Positions 33,819-42,290 of a DNA stretch of 64,000 bases are shown here, piece by piece. The DNA is taken from contig NZ_JAATOP010000004.1 of assembly GCF_011806565.1 (NCBI RefSeq), positions 186,001-250,000 on the forward strand, read 5' to 3'. Made by a program: the position numbers and the translations under genes. Origin of the DNA: Marivivens donghaensis. GTDB lineage: Bacteria > Pseudomonadota > Alphaproteobacteria > Rhodobacterales > Rhodobacteraceae. The notes beneath the pieces were generated by a model. It made no database searches. It had not been told where the DNA came from and saw only the letters and a list, made by a program, of their open reading frames with translations. Each line of letters opens with the position of its first letter. The stretch's first letter is position 1.

Positions 33819-34856
33819 ATGAAAATGATCCCGCTTGGGAACACCGATGTCATGGTTTCGGACCTCTGCCTCGGTACGATGACCTATGGCACCCACACGC
33901 TTGACGAAGATGCGCACCGCCAGATCGACATGAGCCTCGACGCTGGTATCAACTTCCTCGACGTGGCCGAGATGTATCCGGTCAATCCGGTGAAGAAAGA
34001 AACCGCTGGCATGTCCGAAGAGACGCTGGGCCGTTGGTTCACCAAGACCGGTCGCCGCGAAGAGGTCGTGCTTGCCACCAAAATCTCCGGGGACAGCGCG
34101 ATCCTGCGTCCGGGTGGTTTCAGCAAGGCCAATATGCGCGAAGCGGTTGAAAACTCGCTGCGCCGTCTGGAGACCGACTACATCGACCTCTACCAGCTGC
34201 ACTGGCCGAACCGTGGAAGCTACGCATTCCGCCAGAACTGGACCTTCGATCCGTCCAAGCAGGACAAGGAAGCCGAGTGGGCGAACATGATCGGCGTCAT
34301 GGAAGCGGCCAAGGAACTGGTTGCAGAGGGCAAGATCCGCCACATGGGTCTGTCGAACGAAAGCGCATGGGGCACGATGAAGTGGCTTGATGCGGCCGAA
34401 GAAACCGGCGGCCCGCGCATGGTATCGATCCAGAACGAATACTCGCTGCTCTACCGCATGTTCGACACCGACATGGCCGAAGTTTCGGTCCACGAGGACG
34501 TCACGCTGCTGTCCTATTCGCCGCTGGGCTGCGGCCTGCTGACGGGTAAGTACCAGAACGGCGCGCTGCCGGAAGGCTCGCGGATGTACATTAACGGGGA
34601 CCTCGGTGGCCGCAAGACCGACCGCGTGTTCGATGCAACGCAGGCGTACCTCGATATCGCGGCAAAGCATGGCCTCGATCCGGTGCAGATGTCGCTGGCG
34701 TGGCAGGCGACCCGTCCGTTCCCGATCTCGGCGATCTTCGGCGCGACCAATGTCGGTCAGCTCGAAGTTATCCTCGCAGGCAAGGATCTCGTTCTGTCGC
34801 AGGACGTGCTGGACGACATCGAGGCAGCGCATAAAGCGTGGCCGCTGCCTTACTAA
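33819..34856 (+). CDS. Aldo/keto reductase
   Basis: A 345-residue NADPH-dependent TIM-barrel reductase, starting at MKMIPLGNTDVMVSDLCLG behind AAGGA. The catalytic tetrad region is visible: Asp in FLDVAEMYPV with Tyr, Lys in LATKISGD and His in LYQLHWPNRG. The length and insert after the second strand fit the Tas/YajO-type subgroup. It ends overlapping the NUDIX gene by four bases tail to tail. Confidence 0.9.
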   Translation: MKMIPLGNTDVMVSDLCLGTMTYGTHTLDEDAHRQIDMSLDAGINFLDVAEMYPVNPVKKETAGMSEETLGRWFTKTGRREEVVLATKISGDSAILRPGGFSKANMREAVENSLRRLETDYIDLYQLHWPNRGSYAFRQNWTFDPSKQDKEAEWANMIGVMEAAKELVAEGKIRHMGLSNESAWGTMKWLDAAEETGGPRMVSIQNEYSLLYRMFDTDMAEVSVHEDVTLLSYSPLGCGLLTGKYQNGALPEGSRMYINGDLGGRKTDRVFDATQAYLDIAAKHGLDPVQMSLAWQATRPFPISAIFGATNVGQLEVILAGKDLVLSQDVLDDIEAAHKAWPLPY

Positions 34857-35536
34857 TCGAGCTCCCGACCGAGGCGCGCCACAGCGTGCGCCTCGTCATC
34901 GTTCTTGAAGAACGGAATATCCTCGGGCGGGCCGTCATTGCTGATGGTCCGCTCGAGCTCCGCTAGCACCACTTCGGTGATGAACGGCAGGTCGTACTGA
35001 CGCGCGTTCTCCAGCGGCACCCACTGCAAATGCTCCAACTCGTCCTCCGCCCGCGAAAAATCGTCAGGGTCGGTCGCGAGGCGTTCGGCATCTGCCACAA
35101 AGAACCGCGCATCAAAACGGCGAGGGCGGCCTTGCGGCGTCACGGCGCGGAAGAAATAGGTGAGGGCGGAGGCGTCGGGCAGATACCCCGCCTTCGCAAA
35201 GCCGCGCCATCCCTGCGGCGCATCCGGCCAGTCGCCCGTCTGCCCGATGATGTGGCCGGTTTCTTCCCACAGCTCGCGGATCGCGGCGGCGGCGAGCGTG
35301 TGAGGGCTGGCGCTGCTCGCCTCCATCAGGCGCTTTTCACAAACCGGAGTCAGGGGTGCGGAAAATGGCACCGTGCTGTCGTTCGGATCGACCGCTCCGC
35401 CGGGGAAGACGAATTTTTTCGGCATAAAAACCGCGCCTTCGCCCCGCTGGCCCATCAAAACGGATGGGCGTGTATGGCGGTCGCGCACGATGATAATCGT
35501 GGCGGCGTCGCGAATTGTGGTCTTGTCGATGGTCAT
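34853..35536 (-). CDS. NUDIX hydrolase
   Basis: A 227-residue NUDIX protein. FVFPGGAVDP leads, after a long insert, to the Nudix-box segment AAIRELWEETGHIIG with the metal-binding Glu pair. It hydrolyses a nucleoside diphosphate linked to another moiety, possibly CoA or a nucleotide sugar; the substrate is unknown. The start has a strong GGGAGGGG ribosome site. Confidence 0.88.
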   Translation of the reverse strand: MTIDKTTIRDAATIIIVRDRHTRPSVLMGQRGEGAVFMPKKFVFPGGAVDPNDSTVPFSAPLTPVCEKRLMEASSASPHTLAAAAIRELWEETGHIIGQTGDWPDAPQGWRGFAKAGYLPDASALTYFFRAVTPQGRPRRFDARFFVADAERLATDPDDFSRAEDELEHLQWVPLENARQYDLPFITEVVLAELERTISNDGPPEDIPFFKNDDEAHAVARLGRELD

Positions 35537-35548
35537 CGCCCCTCCCGT

Positions 35549-35947
35549 TCAGGATGAGGCGCTGGCTCCGAAACCGTGCATGCGCTTGGCCCATTGGATC
35601 GCAACGATCAGGCCCTTCATCCTCGGCAAAAGGTAGAGTGAAAGCGCAACGCATCCAACCGTGAAAATGGTGGCCAGCACCAGCGGTTCGGGGCGGAATT
35701 TTTCGAAAACCCACAGGATCGTCGGGGCCATCAGGTGGCCCACGATCAGGATGGTCAGATAGGCAGGGCCGTCATCCGCGCGGTGGTGCGACAGCTCTTC
35801 CTGACAGGAGGGGCAGCGGTCGGTCACTTTGAGGTAGCCGGTAAACATATGTCCTTCACCGCAGTTGGGGCAACGGCGGCGCAGTCCACGCAAAAGCGCG
35901 GTCTTCATGGGGCGTTCTTCCAGATCGGTCATGGCGGCGAATGTCAT
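35549..35947 (-). CDS. DUF983 membrane protein
   Basis: A 132-residue protein with an N-terminal zinc-ribbon pair (RRCPNCGEGHMF and DRCPSCQEEL) and two transmembrane helices (YLTILIVGHLMAPTILWVF; LVLATIFTVGCVALSLYLLP). This is the DUF983 architecture widespread in alphaproteobacteria. The start at 35947 has AGGAGA; the frame extends to 35992 without support. The gene lies 12 bases downstream of the NUDIX start, on the same strand and upstream of it in transcription. Confidence 0.88.
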   Translation of the reverse strand: MTFAAMTDLEERPMKTALLRGLRRRCPNCGEGHMFTGYLKVTDRCPSCQEELSHHRADDGPAYLTILIVGHLMAPTILWVFEKFRPEPLVLATIFTVGCVALSLYLLPRMKGLIVAIQWAKRMHGFGASASS

Positions 35948-36159
35948 CCGGTTCTCCTGCGGTTCAACCCAAATGCTATTTCTTGGCTGCAAAATAAAGG
36001 GGGCAGACCGTCGCCGCGTCCGGATGTCGCAAACCTCCGCTGATTTGCGGGTGTGTGAAAAAAATTTGGGTCAATGCGACGGAAGTCGTAGGCACCCCCG
36101 TTCTAAGGGCACCTTGGGAGTTGAGGCCCGGGGTTCAGACAACCTCGAAAGGGAACAAA

Positions 36160-36717
36160 ATGAAGAACAAGATCGTATTCGCATCCGTCGTTGCCGCTCT
36201 GCTTGGAACTGCTGCTTTCGCTGCTGGCCCGAACGGTATGCGTGGTCACGCGCCGATGGACTTTGCGACCCTCGATGTGAACGGCGATGGTTCGGTGACA
36301 CTCGAAGAGCTAGAATCGATCCCCGGCACCAAGTTCGCCGAAGCCGACACCGATGGAGACGGTGTGCTGTCGCAAGCTGAACTCGAAGCCATGGTTTCGG
36401 CGCAGATGGCCGAAATGGCCACCAACCGCGCCGCCATGATGCTGGAGCGCATGGACACTGACGGCGACGGCGCCCTGTCGGCTGACGAAATGCAGCCCGC
36501 AGATGGTCGCGGTCCGGCTGCCATGTTCGACCGTGTCGACGCGGATGGCGACGGCGTTCTGACCGAAGAAGAATTCGCAGCGGCTGCCGAGCGTATGGGC
36601 GGTCACGGCGGTGAGCGCGGCAAGGGCCACGGCCCGCGCGGCGGTGATCACGCTGAGCGCGGCGAAGGTCATGGCCCCCGCGGTCAGGCCGACACTGACA
36701 CTGAAACCACTGAGTAA
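36160..36717 (+). CDS. Secreted EF-hand calcium-binding protein
   Basis: A 185-residue protein with a signal peptide (MKNKIVFASVVAALLGTAAF, cleaved after AFA) and four EF-hand loops of DxNGDG/DxDGDG type (at DVNGDGSVTLEE, DTDGDGVLSQAE, DTDGDGALSADE and DADGDGVLTEEE). It ends in a Gly/His/Arg-rich tail that could bind metal. The position 73 bases upstream of an ECF sigma gene suggests a periplasmic calcium or metal sensor or buffer for that system (inference). The start is the ATG giving a signal peptide. Confidence 0.88.
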   Translation: MKNKIVFASVVAALLGTAAFAAGPNGMRGHAPMDFATLDVNGDGSVTLEELESIPGTKFAEADTDGDGVLSQAELEAMVSAQMAEMATNRAAMMLERMDTDGDGALSADEMQPADGRGPAAMFDRVDADGDGVLTEEEFAAAAERMGGHGGERGKGHGPRGGDHAERGEGHGPRGQADTDTETTE

Positions 36718-36727
36718 CACCAATAGA

Positions 36728-36755
36728 CAATCGGCGGTGCTTGCGCCGCCGATTG
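36728..36755 (+). terminator. Hairpin between EF-hand and ECF sigma genes
   Basis: CAATCGGCGG-N8-CCGCCGATTG, a 10-bp perfect stem without a strong T-run. It may attenuate read-through or stabilise the upstream mRNA. Confidence 0.5.
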
Positions 36756-36790
36756 CGCCGGAGCGTGAAGACGTTTAGCTCTGACGGACG

Positions 36791-37378
36791 ATGGATATGG
36801 CCTTTGACCACTTTGCCGGTGCGCCCGATGAGGCACTTCTGGTCGCCTTTGCAAACGGCGATCAGGCCGCTGCCCGTTTGCTGGCGACACGGCTCGCGCC
36901 GCGCGCGATCGGCCAGGCGTTCCGTTTGCTCCACGACAGGGCCGAAGCCGAAGACGTCGTTCAGGAAGCGATGCTGCGCCTTTGGCGGGTCGCACCCGAA
37001 TGGCGGCAGGGCGAAGCGCAGGTGTCGACGTGGCTCTACCGCGTTGTCGGCAACCTTTGCATCGACCGCCTGCGCAAACGCAAACGCTCGGTGGGCATAG
37101 ACGAGATAGCGGAACCGGCTGACGATACGCCGTCGGTTTCGGACCGGATGCAGGACAATGCTCGGCTTCAGGCGCTCTCTGACGCGCTGGCCGAGATGCC
37201 GGACAGGCAGGCGCAGGCCGTGTCGCTCAGGCATCTGGAAGGTCTCGGCAATCCCGAGATTGCCGAGATTATGGAAATCAGCGTCGAGGCTGTAGAAAGC
37301 CTTACGGCGCGAGGAAAACGGACGCTCGCCAAGATACTGGCGGGCCGTAAGGCGGAACTGGGGTTTGGCAATGACTGA
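36791..37378 (+). CDS. ECF-type sigma-70 factor
   Basis: A 195-residue sigma factor. Region 2 is at residues ~25-95 (ARAIGQAF RLLHDRAEAEDVVQEAMLRLWR, then STWLYRVVGNLCIDRLRKRK) and region 4 at ~130-190 (EMPDRQAQAVSLRHLEGLGN, then the helix-turn-helix EIAEIMEISVEAVESLTARG). It directs RNA polymerase to a small regulon, probably including its own operon. The next gene starts inside its last codons, the usual layout for a sigma/anti-sigma pair. Confidence 0.92.
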   Translation: MDMAFDHFAGAPDEALLVAFANGDQAAARLLATRLAPRAIGQAFRLLHDRAEAEDVVQEAMLRLWRVAPEWRQGEAQVSTWLYRVVGNLCIDRLRKRKRSVGIDEIAEPADDTPSVSDRMQDNARLQALSDALAEMPDRQAQAVSLRHLEGLGNPEIAEIMEISVEAVESLTARGKRTLAKILAGRKAELGFGND

Positions 37379-37727
37379 CAAACACGACCACTTAGATGAT
37401 TTCGAACTGGACGCCCTTTTTGCGAGTGCGCGAAAGGCCGACCCCGAACCGTCGCCGGATTTCATGGCGCGGCTCTTCGGCGACATCGACATGGTGTCTG
37501 CCGAAGTCCCACCTGCCGACGCGGTGCGTGGAGGTCTTTTCGCGTCGATCTGGGATGCCGTTGGCGGCTGGATCGGGGCGAGCGGGCTGGCTGCCGCAAC
37601 TGCGGCGGGGGTCTGGGTCGGTGTTGTTTCTCCGTCCTCGCTTGATAATGTGACGAACGCGTTTTTTGGCGATAGCGTGTCTGTCTCGCTCTTTGCGAGC
37701 GAGGATGTCTTGGGAGTCGATGGCTGA
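37371..37727 (+). CDS. Small protein downstream of the sigma factor, possible anti-sigma
   Basis: A 118-residue protein starting at ATG 37371, overlapping the sigma gene by eight bases. The acidic N-terminal half (LDDFELDALFASARKADPEP) is followed by one hydrophobic segment around residues 68-90 (WIGASGLAAATAAGVWVGVV), giving a single-pass topology. Position, coupling and topology fit an anti-sigma factor, but no zinc-binding HxxxCxxC motif is present. Identity remains open. Confidence 0.7.
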   Translation: MTDKHDHLDDFELDALFASARKADPEPSPDFMARLFGDIDMVSAEVPPADAVRGGLFASIWDAVGGWIGASGLAAATAAGVWVGVVSPSSLDNVTNAFFGDSVSVSLFASEDVLGVDG

Positions 37728-37729
37728 AA

Positions 37730-38218
37730 ATGACCGAGAAACCTAAATCCCGTATGCGTCTGGGACTGCGTATCCTGCTGATCGCATCGCTCGCGCTGAA
37801 CATGATGATTATCGGTCTGGTTGTCGGCGGGATCGCGAAGGGCAAGCCCCCGCGTTCGTTCAGTGGCGGCTACGGTTTCAGCCTTGGCGCTGTCGGTGCC
37901 GCGCTGGATGAAGACGACCGCCGCGCGCTGCGCGATGACCTGCGCGGCCGTGAAGACCTGCGTCCCCCGCGCCGCGAAGACCTCAACGCTATGCGCGATG
38001 CCTTCACTGCCGCCATTATTTCCGAACCCTTTGATCGTTCGGTGCTTGAGGCGCTCTTTACCGAGCAGCGTGACCGCCAGTTCGAGGTCATGCAAGCAGG
38101 GCAGGAGGCGATGCTTGATCGTTTGGACCAGATGTCCGCCGACGAGCGCAAAGCCTTCGTCGAGCGCTTGAACCGCCGCGACTGGGGGCGTGGTGGCCCC
38201 GATCGGGACGATCACTAA
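37730..38218 (+). CDS. Periplasmic heavy-metal sensor-like protein (CnrX/CpxP-type)
   Basis: A 162-residue protein with an N-terminal anchor or signal (LRILLIASLALNMMIIGLVVGGI) and a helical periplasmic domain (ALDEDDRRALRDDL...RREDLNAMRDAFTAAI...MSADERKAFVERLNRR). This is the pattern of CnrX/NccX/CpxP-fold sensors that transmit metal or misfolding stress to an anti-sigma partner. The start overlaps the preceding stop region (TGAAAATGA). It is the last gene of the sigma operon. Confidence 0.82.
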   Translation: MTEKPKSRMRLGLRILLIASLALNMMIIGLVVGGIAKGKPPRSFSGGYGFSLGAVGAALDEDDRRALRDDLRGREDLRPPRREDLNAMRDAFTAAIISEPFDRSVLEALFTEQRDRQFEVMQAGQEAMLDRLDQMSADERKAFVERLNRRDWGRGGPDRDDH

Positions 38219-38220
38219 AC

Positions 38221-39600
38221 TTACGCGGCCGTGACGAGGGTGACCTTGTTGCGGCCCATTGATTTGGAACGATAGAGCGCGTCATCGGCACGCGACATCA
38301 CGGTGGTAAAGTCCTTGTCCGCTGTTGTTCCCATCGCCACCCCGATCGACATGGTAACCCGTGCTTCACGTCCGCAAGGCAGCATGATCGGGGTGTCCTC
38401 GATATGATTGCGGACCCGCTCTGCAGTGCGCTGGGCGTTGTGGATGGATGTTTCCGGCATAGCGACGAGGAATTCTTCGCCCCCGATCCGCGCCACGAGG
38501 TCGAACGCGCGGACGTTGCTGCGGATACAGTCGGCCACAGTGCGCAGAACCTCATCCCCGCCGACATGCCCGAAGGTGTCATTCACCGTTTTGAAATGGT
38601 CAATGTCCAGCATCATCAGCGCAAAGTCCTGATCTTTCTGGTTCGCCCGTTCGGTCAGAGCGGTGAGGTAAGGCTGCGCATAGCGACGATTATAGAGGCC
38701 GGTGAGTTCGTCGGTGACAGCCGCCTCAAGCCCGGTGCGCACGGTATCGCGTAGCTTCTTCATGCGCGCGACGCGCTTCAGGAGCGCCTTGGTCCTGATC
38801 GCCAGCTCCGCCATCAGCGAATCTCGCATCGCGACATCATCGGCACCTAGATCAAGCACCATAGCGGCGAGGTTGCTGGCATCGTGCGGCAAAATAACGA
38901 GCTGCGCAGCGTGGCGGCTTTCGGGGCGGCTTCGAAGGTCGGCAATCAGTTGGAAAAGCTGTCCGTCGTTGCTCATCCCGTCGGCGTGGCGGCTGTCGAT
39001 GATGAAAAGATCGGGACGCTCGGTGTCTGAGCCTGCCTGATGCACCTGCTCGGGTGACAGCAGTTTCACCTGCGTTCCCAAGGCTTGCGACATCGCGCGG
39101 GACAGTCCTATCGTCGTCGGAGACGCAACGCCGACGACCGCGACCTTGTTCGGCAGGATCAGGGGCTCGGACACCTCGGCGAAACCGAACGCCTGACTGG
39201 TTTCATTGCGCAGGCGCAGCTCCGCGTCGGCTTCGCTGGCTCTGAGCAGACTGCGGATGCGCGCATGAAGGAGCATGTCGGAGAGCGGGCGAGGGAGGAC
39301 TTCGTCGACGCCGAGTTCCAGCGCCTTCAGTCGCAATTCAGGGGAGGAAATATTGCCGATGCCGATGATCGGCACCTTCACGTTGCCATCTCGGCCAATC
39401 CGCGAATTGCAGAGCGCCTTCAGACCGTTACAGTCGCTCACATCGGCCAGCACGAGGTCAATCGGCACCTCATCCATGACGCGCCGCGCCTCGTTGATCG
39501 ACGCGCAGGGATAAACGCTGTAGTGGGCACAGCAGAGTTTGACCTTGAGAACGATGCGGTTCGTCGCCACGCTGTCGAGAATGAGAATCCGACCTGACAT
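38221..39600 (-). CDS. pleD: PleD-like response regulator with diguanylate cyclase domain
   Basis: A 459-residue REC-REC-GGEEF protein. The first receiver (residues 1-120) keeps the phospho-acceptor-like Asp in LVLADVSDCNG, but its acidic pair reads LDS rather than DD. The second (about 150-270) is a degenerate adaptor receiver. The C-terminal GGDEF domain has VTDELTGLYNRRY and the active-site motif IGGEEF, so it can make c-di-GMP from two GTP, probably as a phosphorylation-driven dimer. PleD in alphaproteobacteria controls polar development and surface attachment. It is monocistronic. Confidence 0.9.
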   Translation of the reverse strand: MSGRILILDSVATNRIVLKVKLCCAHYSVYPCASINEARRVMDEVPIDLVLADVSDCNGLKALCNSRIGRDGNVKVPIIGIGNISSPELRLKALELGVDEVLPRPLSDMLLHARIRSLLRASEADAELRLRNETSQAFGFAEVSEPLILPNKVAVVGVASPTTIGLSRAMSQALGTQVKLLSPEQVHQAGSDTERPDLFIIDSRHADGMSNDGQLFQLIADLRSRPESRHAAQLVILPHDASNLAAMVLDLGADDVAMRDSLMAELAIRTKALLKRVARMKKLRDTVRTGLEAAVTDELTGLYNRRYAQPYLTALTERANQKDQDFALMMLDIDHFKTVNDTFGHVGGDEVLRTVADCIRSNVRAFDLVARIGGEEFLVAMPETSIHNAQRTAERVRNHIEDTPIMLPCGREARVTMSIGVAMGTTADKDFTTVMSRADDALYRSKSMGRNKVTLVTAA

Positions 39601-39678
39601 AAAGGTCTCCTAAGGTGCGTTTGAAGCACTCTCGGGCAAAAGAGTTAAGAAACAGTTTCCCGCAGACGGAGAATGGGA

Positions 39679-39957
39679 ATGAAACGTGAACAGGGCGAAA
39701 CGATTGCCTTGCAGGCGCTGGCTTGGCTGGCGAGCAACGAAGAGCTGATGCCGATCTTTATGGGATCGACCGGCGTGTCGGTCGATGACGTTAAAAATCA
39801 GGCGGGTCAGCCCGAATTTCTACTGTCGGTGCTGGAGTTCATCACGATGGACGACAAGTGGATCGTGGACTGCTGCGACGCGCTGAACGTGCCCTACACG
39901 ACCTTAATGGAAGCCCGCGCCGCACTGCCCGGCGGCCAACACATGCACTGGACCTAA
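39679..39957 (+). CDS. DUF3572 protein
   Basis: A 92-residue soluble helical protein (ETIALQALAWLASNEELMPI, FLLSVLEFITMDDKWIVDCC) of the alphaproteobacterial DUF3572 family, function unknown. GGAG at 39668-39671 is seven bases before ATG 39679, preferred over the ATG at 39673. The next gene begins four bases after its stop. Confidence 0.85.
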   Translation: MKREQGETIALQALAWLASNEELMPIFMGSTGVSVDDVKNQAGQPEFLLSVLEFITMDDKWIVDCCDALNVPYTTLMEARAALPGGQHMHWT

Positions 39958-39960
39958 ACT

Positions 39961-40653
39961 ATGCCGATCCACGGAATCATCTTCGACAAAGACGGAACGC
40001 TCTACGATTTCAACGCAACGTGGGGCGCTTGGACCAAAAGCCTACTGGAGCAGGAGGCCGAGGATGCGGCGCACGGCGCGACGCTTGCTGATGTGCTCGG
40101 CTTCGATCTGGAGAACGAGACGTTCCGCAAGGACAGCATCGTCATCGCGTCGACAGCGGACGAGGTTTCGCAGGTCCTATTACCGCTCATTCCCGAAGAA
40201 AAGCGCGACAACTTTATGGACCGCCTGAATGCGCTGGCCGCGGTCGCGCCGCAGGTGGAGTCCGTGCCTTTGTCGGACTTCTTGAGCGAACTCAAAGGCA
40301 TGGGGCTCAAGGTCGGGGTCGCGACGAATGACGGCGAAAGCTCTGCGCTTGCTCATCTGGGCCGGTCGGGCGTCGCGTCTGGTTTCGATTTCATTGCGGG
40401 CTATGACAGCGGGTTCGGCGGCAAGCCCGAGACAGGACAACTGCTTGCCTTCTGCGATCAGGTCGGTGTCGCGCCGGAACATTGCGTGATGGTGGGCGAC
40501 AGCACGCATGACCTTGAAGCGGGGCGCAAGGCGGGGATGAAGGTCGTGGCGGTATTGACGGGCATCGCAGAAGAGCCCGAGCTGGCGCCTCACGCCGATG
40601 CAGTTCTGCCGTCGATTGGCGATCTGGCGGAGTGGGTGCGTGCTCAGCCCTGA
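39961..40653 (+). CDS. HAD-family hydrolase (Gph-like phosphatase)
   Basis: A 230-residue HAD phosphatase. Motif I is IIFDKDGTLYDFN with nucleophile and acid/base Asp, motif II VGVATND, motif III the Lys in GGKPETGQ, and motif IV MVGDSTHDLEAGRKAGM. It resembles phosphoglycolate phosphatases; the natural substrate is not certain. Co-transcribed with the DUF3572 gene. Confidence 0.88.
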   Translation: MPIHGIIFDKDGTLYDFNATWGAWTKSLLEQEAEDAAHGATLADVLGFDLENETFRKDSIVIASTADEVSQVLLPLIPEEKRDNFMDRLNALAAVAPQVESVPLSDFLSELKGMGLKVGVATNDGESSALAHLGRSGVASGFDFIAGYDSGFGGKPETGQLLAFCDQVGVAPEHCVMVGDSTHDLEAGRKAGMKVVAVLTGIAEEPELAPHADAVLPSIGDLAEWVRAQP

Positions 40654-41240
40654 CCGATCAGGCGCAGGGTGAGGTCAGCAGCGCGTCGCGAGCGGCTGTT
40701 GATTTCCTCATCTTTGAGCAACGGTACCGAGCCAATGACGCGGCGGATTTGCAGGTCGCCGATCAGAAGGTCGTAGTAAATCTCTGCCGCTTCTTCGGGC
40801 GTGCCGTCTTCGATGAAACGGCCGAAAATCTGGGTGAGGAGGGGGATGATCGACGCGCGGCCCGCGTCGGCCAACGTGCGCCCCAGCATCCCCGTATCAT
40901 GCACGTCACCGGCTGCCGCGCGGTTCAGAACCACGGCGCGTTGGCCGGTGAGGGTGTTCAGAAGCTCAGGTCCGAAAGCCAGCAGAATGTCCGGTAGCGA
41001 GGCGTCATCAGTCAGCGCGGATTGCAGCTGTTCGAGCGAAGTTTCGGCGTTCCGCTCGACCATCGACAGGAACAGGCCCTGCTTGTTCCCGTACCATTTA
41101 TAGAGCGTCTCGTTTGACGCTTTGGCCCGTTTCGCCACTTCAAGCATCGAGGTCGCCTTGTATCCCTTGAGCGCCAGCAAGCCATAGGCTGCCGTCTCGA
41201 TCTGGATACGTCGTTCGGCCTGTTTTTCTTGGTGCATCAT
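40644..41240 (-). CDS. TetR/AcrR-family regulator
   Basis: A 198-residue TetR-type repressor with the N-terminal helix-turn-helix (ETAAYGLLALKGYKATSMLE VAKRAKASNETLYKWYGNK) and a variable ligand-binding C-terminal domain. No adjacent target transporter is seen. Its stop overlaps the HAD gene tail to tail by ten bases. The region upstream (41265-41287) has an imperfect dyad that could be its own operator. Confidence 0.88.
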   Translation of the reverse strand: MMHQEKQAERRIQIETAAYGLLALKGYKATSMLEVAKRAKASNETLYKWYGNKQGLFLSMVERNAETSLEQLQSALTDDASLPDILLAFGPELLNTLTGQRAVVLNRAAAGDVHDTGMLGRTLADAGRASIIPLLTQIFGRFIEDGTPEEAAEIYYDLLIGDLQIRRVIGSVPLLKDEEINSRSRRAADLTLRLIGQG

Positions 41241-41264
41241 GTGCTCCTGCCCGCATTGCTCGAA

Positions 41265-41287
41265 GTGTAACGAGGTATACGGTTCAC
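41265..41287. promoter_or_regulatory. Imperfect dyad upstream of the TetR gene
   Basis: GTGTAACG-N7-CGGTTCAC matches at six of eight arm positions, 25 bases upstream of the TetR start. It is a possible autoregulatory site. Confidence 0.3.
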
Positions 41288-41328
41288 CATCAAGAAAACG
41301 GCGGGCAGGTCATACGAATGCCCCGTGA

Positions 41329-42222
41329 CTAGCCTTTCAGACAGGCGGAAAGGGCATTCGCCGTGTCCAGAATTATGGCAGTTGCCTGATGTCCGTCAGC
41401 GGGCAGCGCCGCGCCGAGCGGATCTACCACGGCAAAGCTGACATCCTGTCCTTCGCCCACCAGTTCGGCCCACCCGAGGTTGGTCTGGGTGTCGGTCAGA
41501 ATGCACGTCACGCCTTCCTCCGCCACGCGGTCCTTAAGGGCGGCAAGGTGCGCAGCGCCGGGGTTCGAGGCATCGGACAACGCAATCATGCCGGTCGAGG
41601 GCATGTCGAAAGCGGCCTCGAAATACTGGAACCCGTCGTGGGACACGACGTATTTGCCGTCCTTCAAGTCTGCCAGCAATGCGGCGGCTTCTGCGTTGGC
41701 GGCATCGACCTCGGTCACAAAGGCGGCGGCGTTGTCGCGATAGGTCTCTGCGTTGTCCGGATCGGTCGCGGAAAGGGTGTCGGCGACGATGCCGGCCCAA
41801 GCAATCAGGGTGTCCGGCGACAGCCACGCGTGCGGGTCGAGGTCGCCGTGATCATGGTGGTCGTGGCCTTCTTCCTCGTCATGGAAATCGCGCATTGGAA
41901 GCGGTTCCCACCCTTCCGCGTGCAGGAATTCGACGCTTGTTGCATCGGCTGCCAGCGACTCGACGGGCGCTTCGAGGAACGGCGTTAGCCCTTCGCCGAC
42001 CCAGAACACGATGTCCGCGTTGGTCAGCATCCGCGCCTCGGACGGGCGCATGGCATAGTCGTGCGGGCTGGCACCGGGCGGGAGCAGAACGCCGACCTCC
42101 GCACTGGTGCCCGCAACGGCCTCGACCAGCGAACGCACGGGCGCGATATCGGTCACAATCGTCAGCGGATCAGCACTGGCAGTGGTGGCGAGCAGGGCGA
42201 AAACAGCGGACATACGAATCAT
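41329..42222 (-). CDS. znuA: Zinc ABC transporter substrate-binding protein
   Basis: A 297-residue periplasmic protein starting MIRMSAVFALLATTASA (signal peptide). The longer frame from 42282 would run through the Zur box and is rejected. Zinc ligands are expected at the His of PPGASPHDYAMRPSEA, in the His-rich acidic loop EEEGHDHHDHGDLDPHAWLS, and in VSHDGFQYFEAAFD. It captures Zn2+ and delivers it to ZnuBC. Divergent from zur-znuCB and repressed by Zur. Confidence 0.93.
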   Translation of the reverse strand: MIRMSAVFALLATTASADPLTIVTDIAPVRSLVEAVAGTSAEVGVLLPPGASPHDYAMRPSEARMLTNADIVFWVGEGLTPFLEAPVESLAADATSVEFLHAEGWEPLPMRDFHDEEEGHDHHDHGDLDPHAWLSPDTLIAWAGIVADTLSATDPDNAETYRDNAAAFVTEVDAANAEAAALLADLKDGKYVVSHDGFQYFEAAFDMPSTGMIALSDASNPGAAHLAALKDRVAEEGVTCILTDTQTNLGWAELVGEGQDVSFAVVDPLGAALPADGHQATAIILDTANALSACLKG

Positions 42223-42266
42223 CTTGGGCCTCTTGTGTTGCGGACAAGCGGTGGGTATAAAGGCAG

Positions 42267-42281
42267 TGTTATAGTATAACA
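42267..42281. promoter_or_regulatory. Zur box
   Basis: TGTTATA-g-TATAACA is a perfect palindrome of the alphaproteobacterial Zur consensus (GTTATNNTATAAC-like), centred between divergent znuA and zur. It would allow one repressor dimer set to control both transcripts. It lies only ten bases upstream of the zur start. Confidence 0.88.
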
Positions 42282-42290
42282 AGTGCGCAA

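Noticed and set aside
36071-38215. Open frame of 714 codons opposite the EF-hand/sigma operon
   Set aside because: Antisense shadow crossing four real genes.
42223-42282. Longer znuA start
   Set aside because: It would place the Zur box inside the coding sequence and bury the signal peptide.
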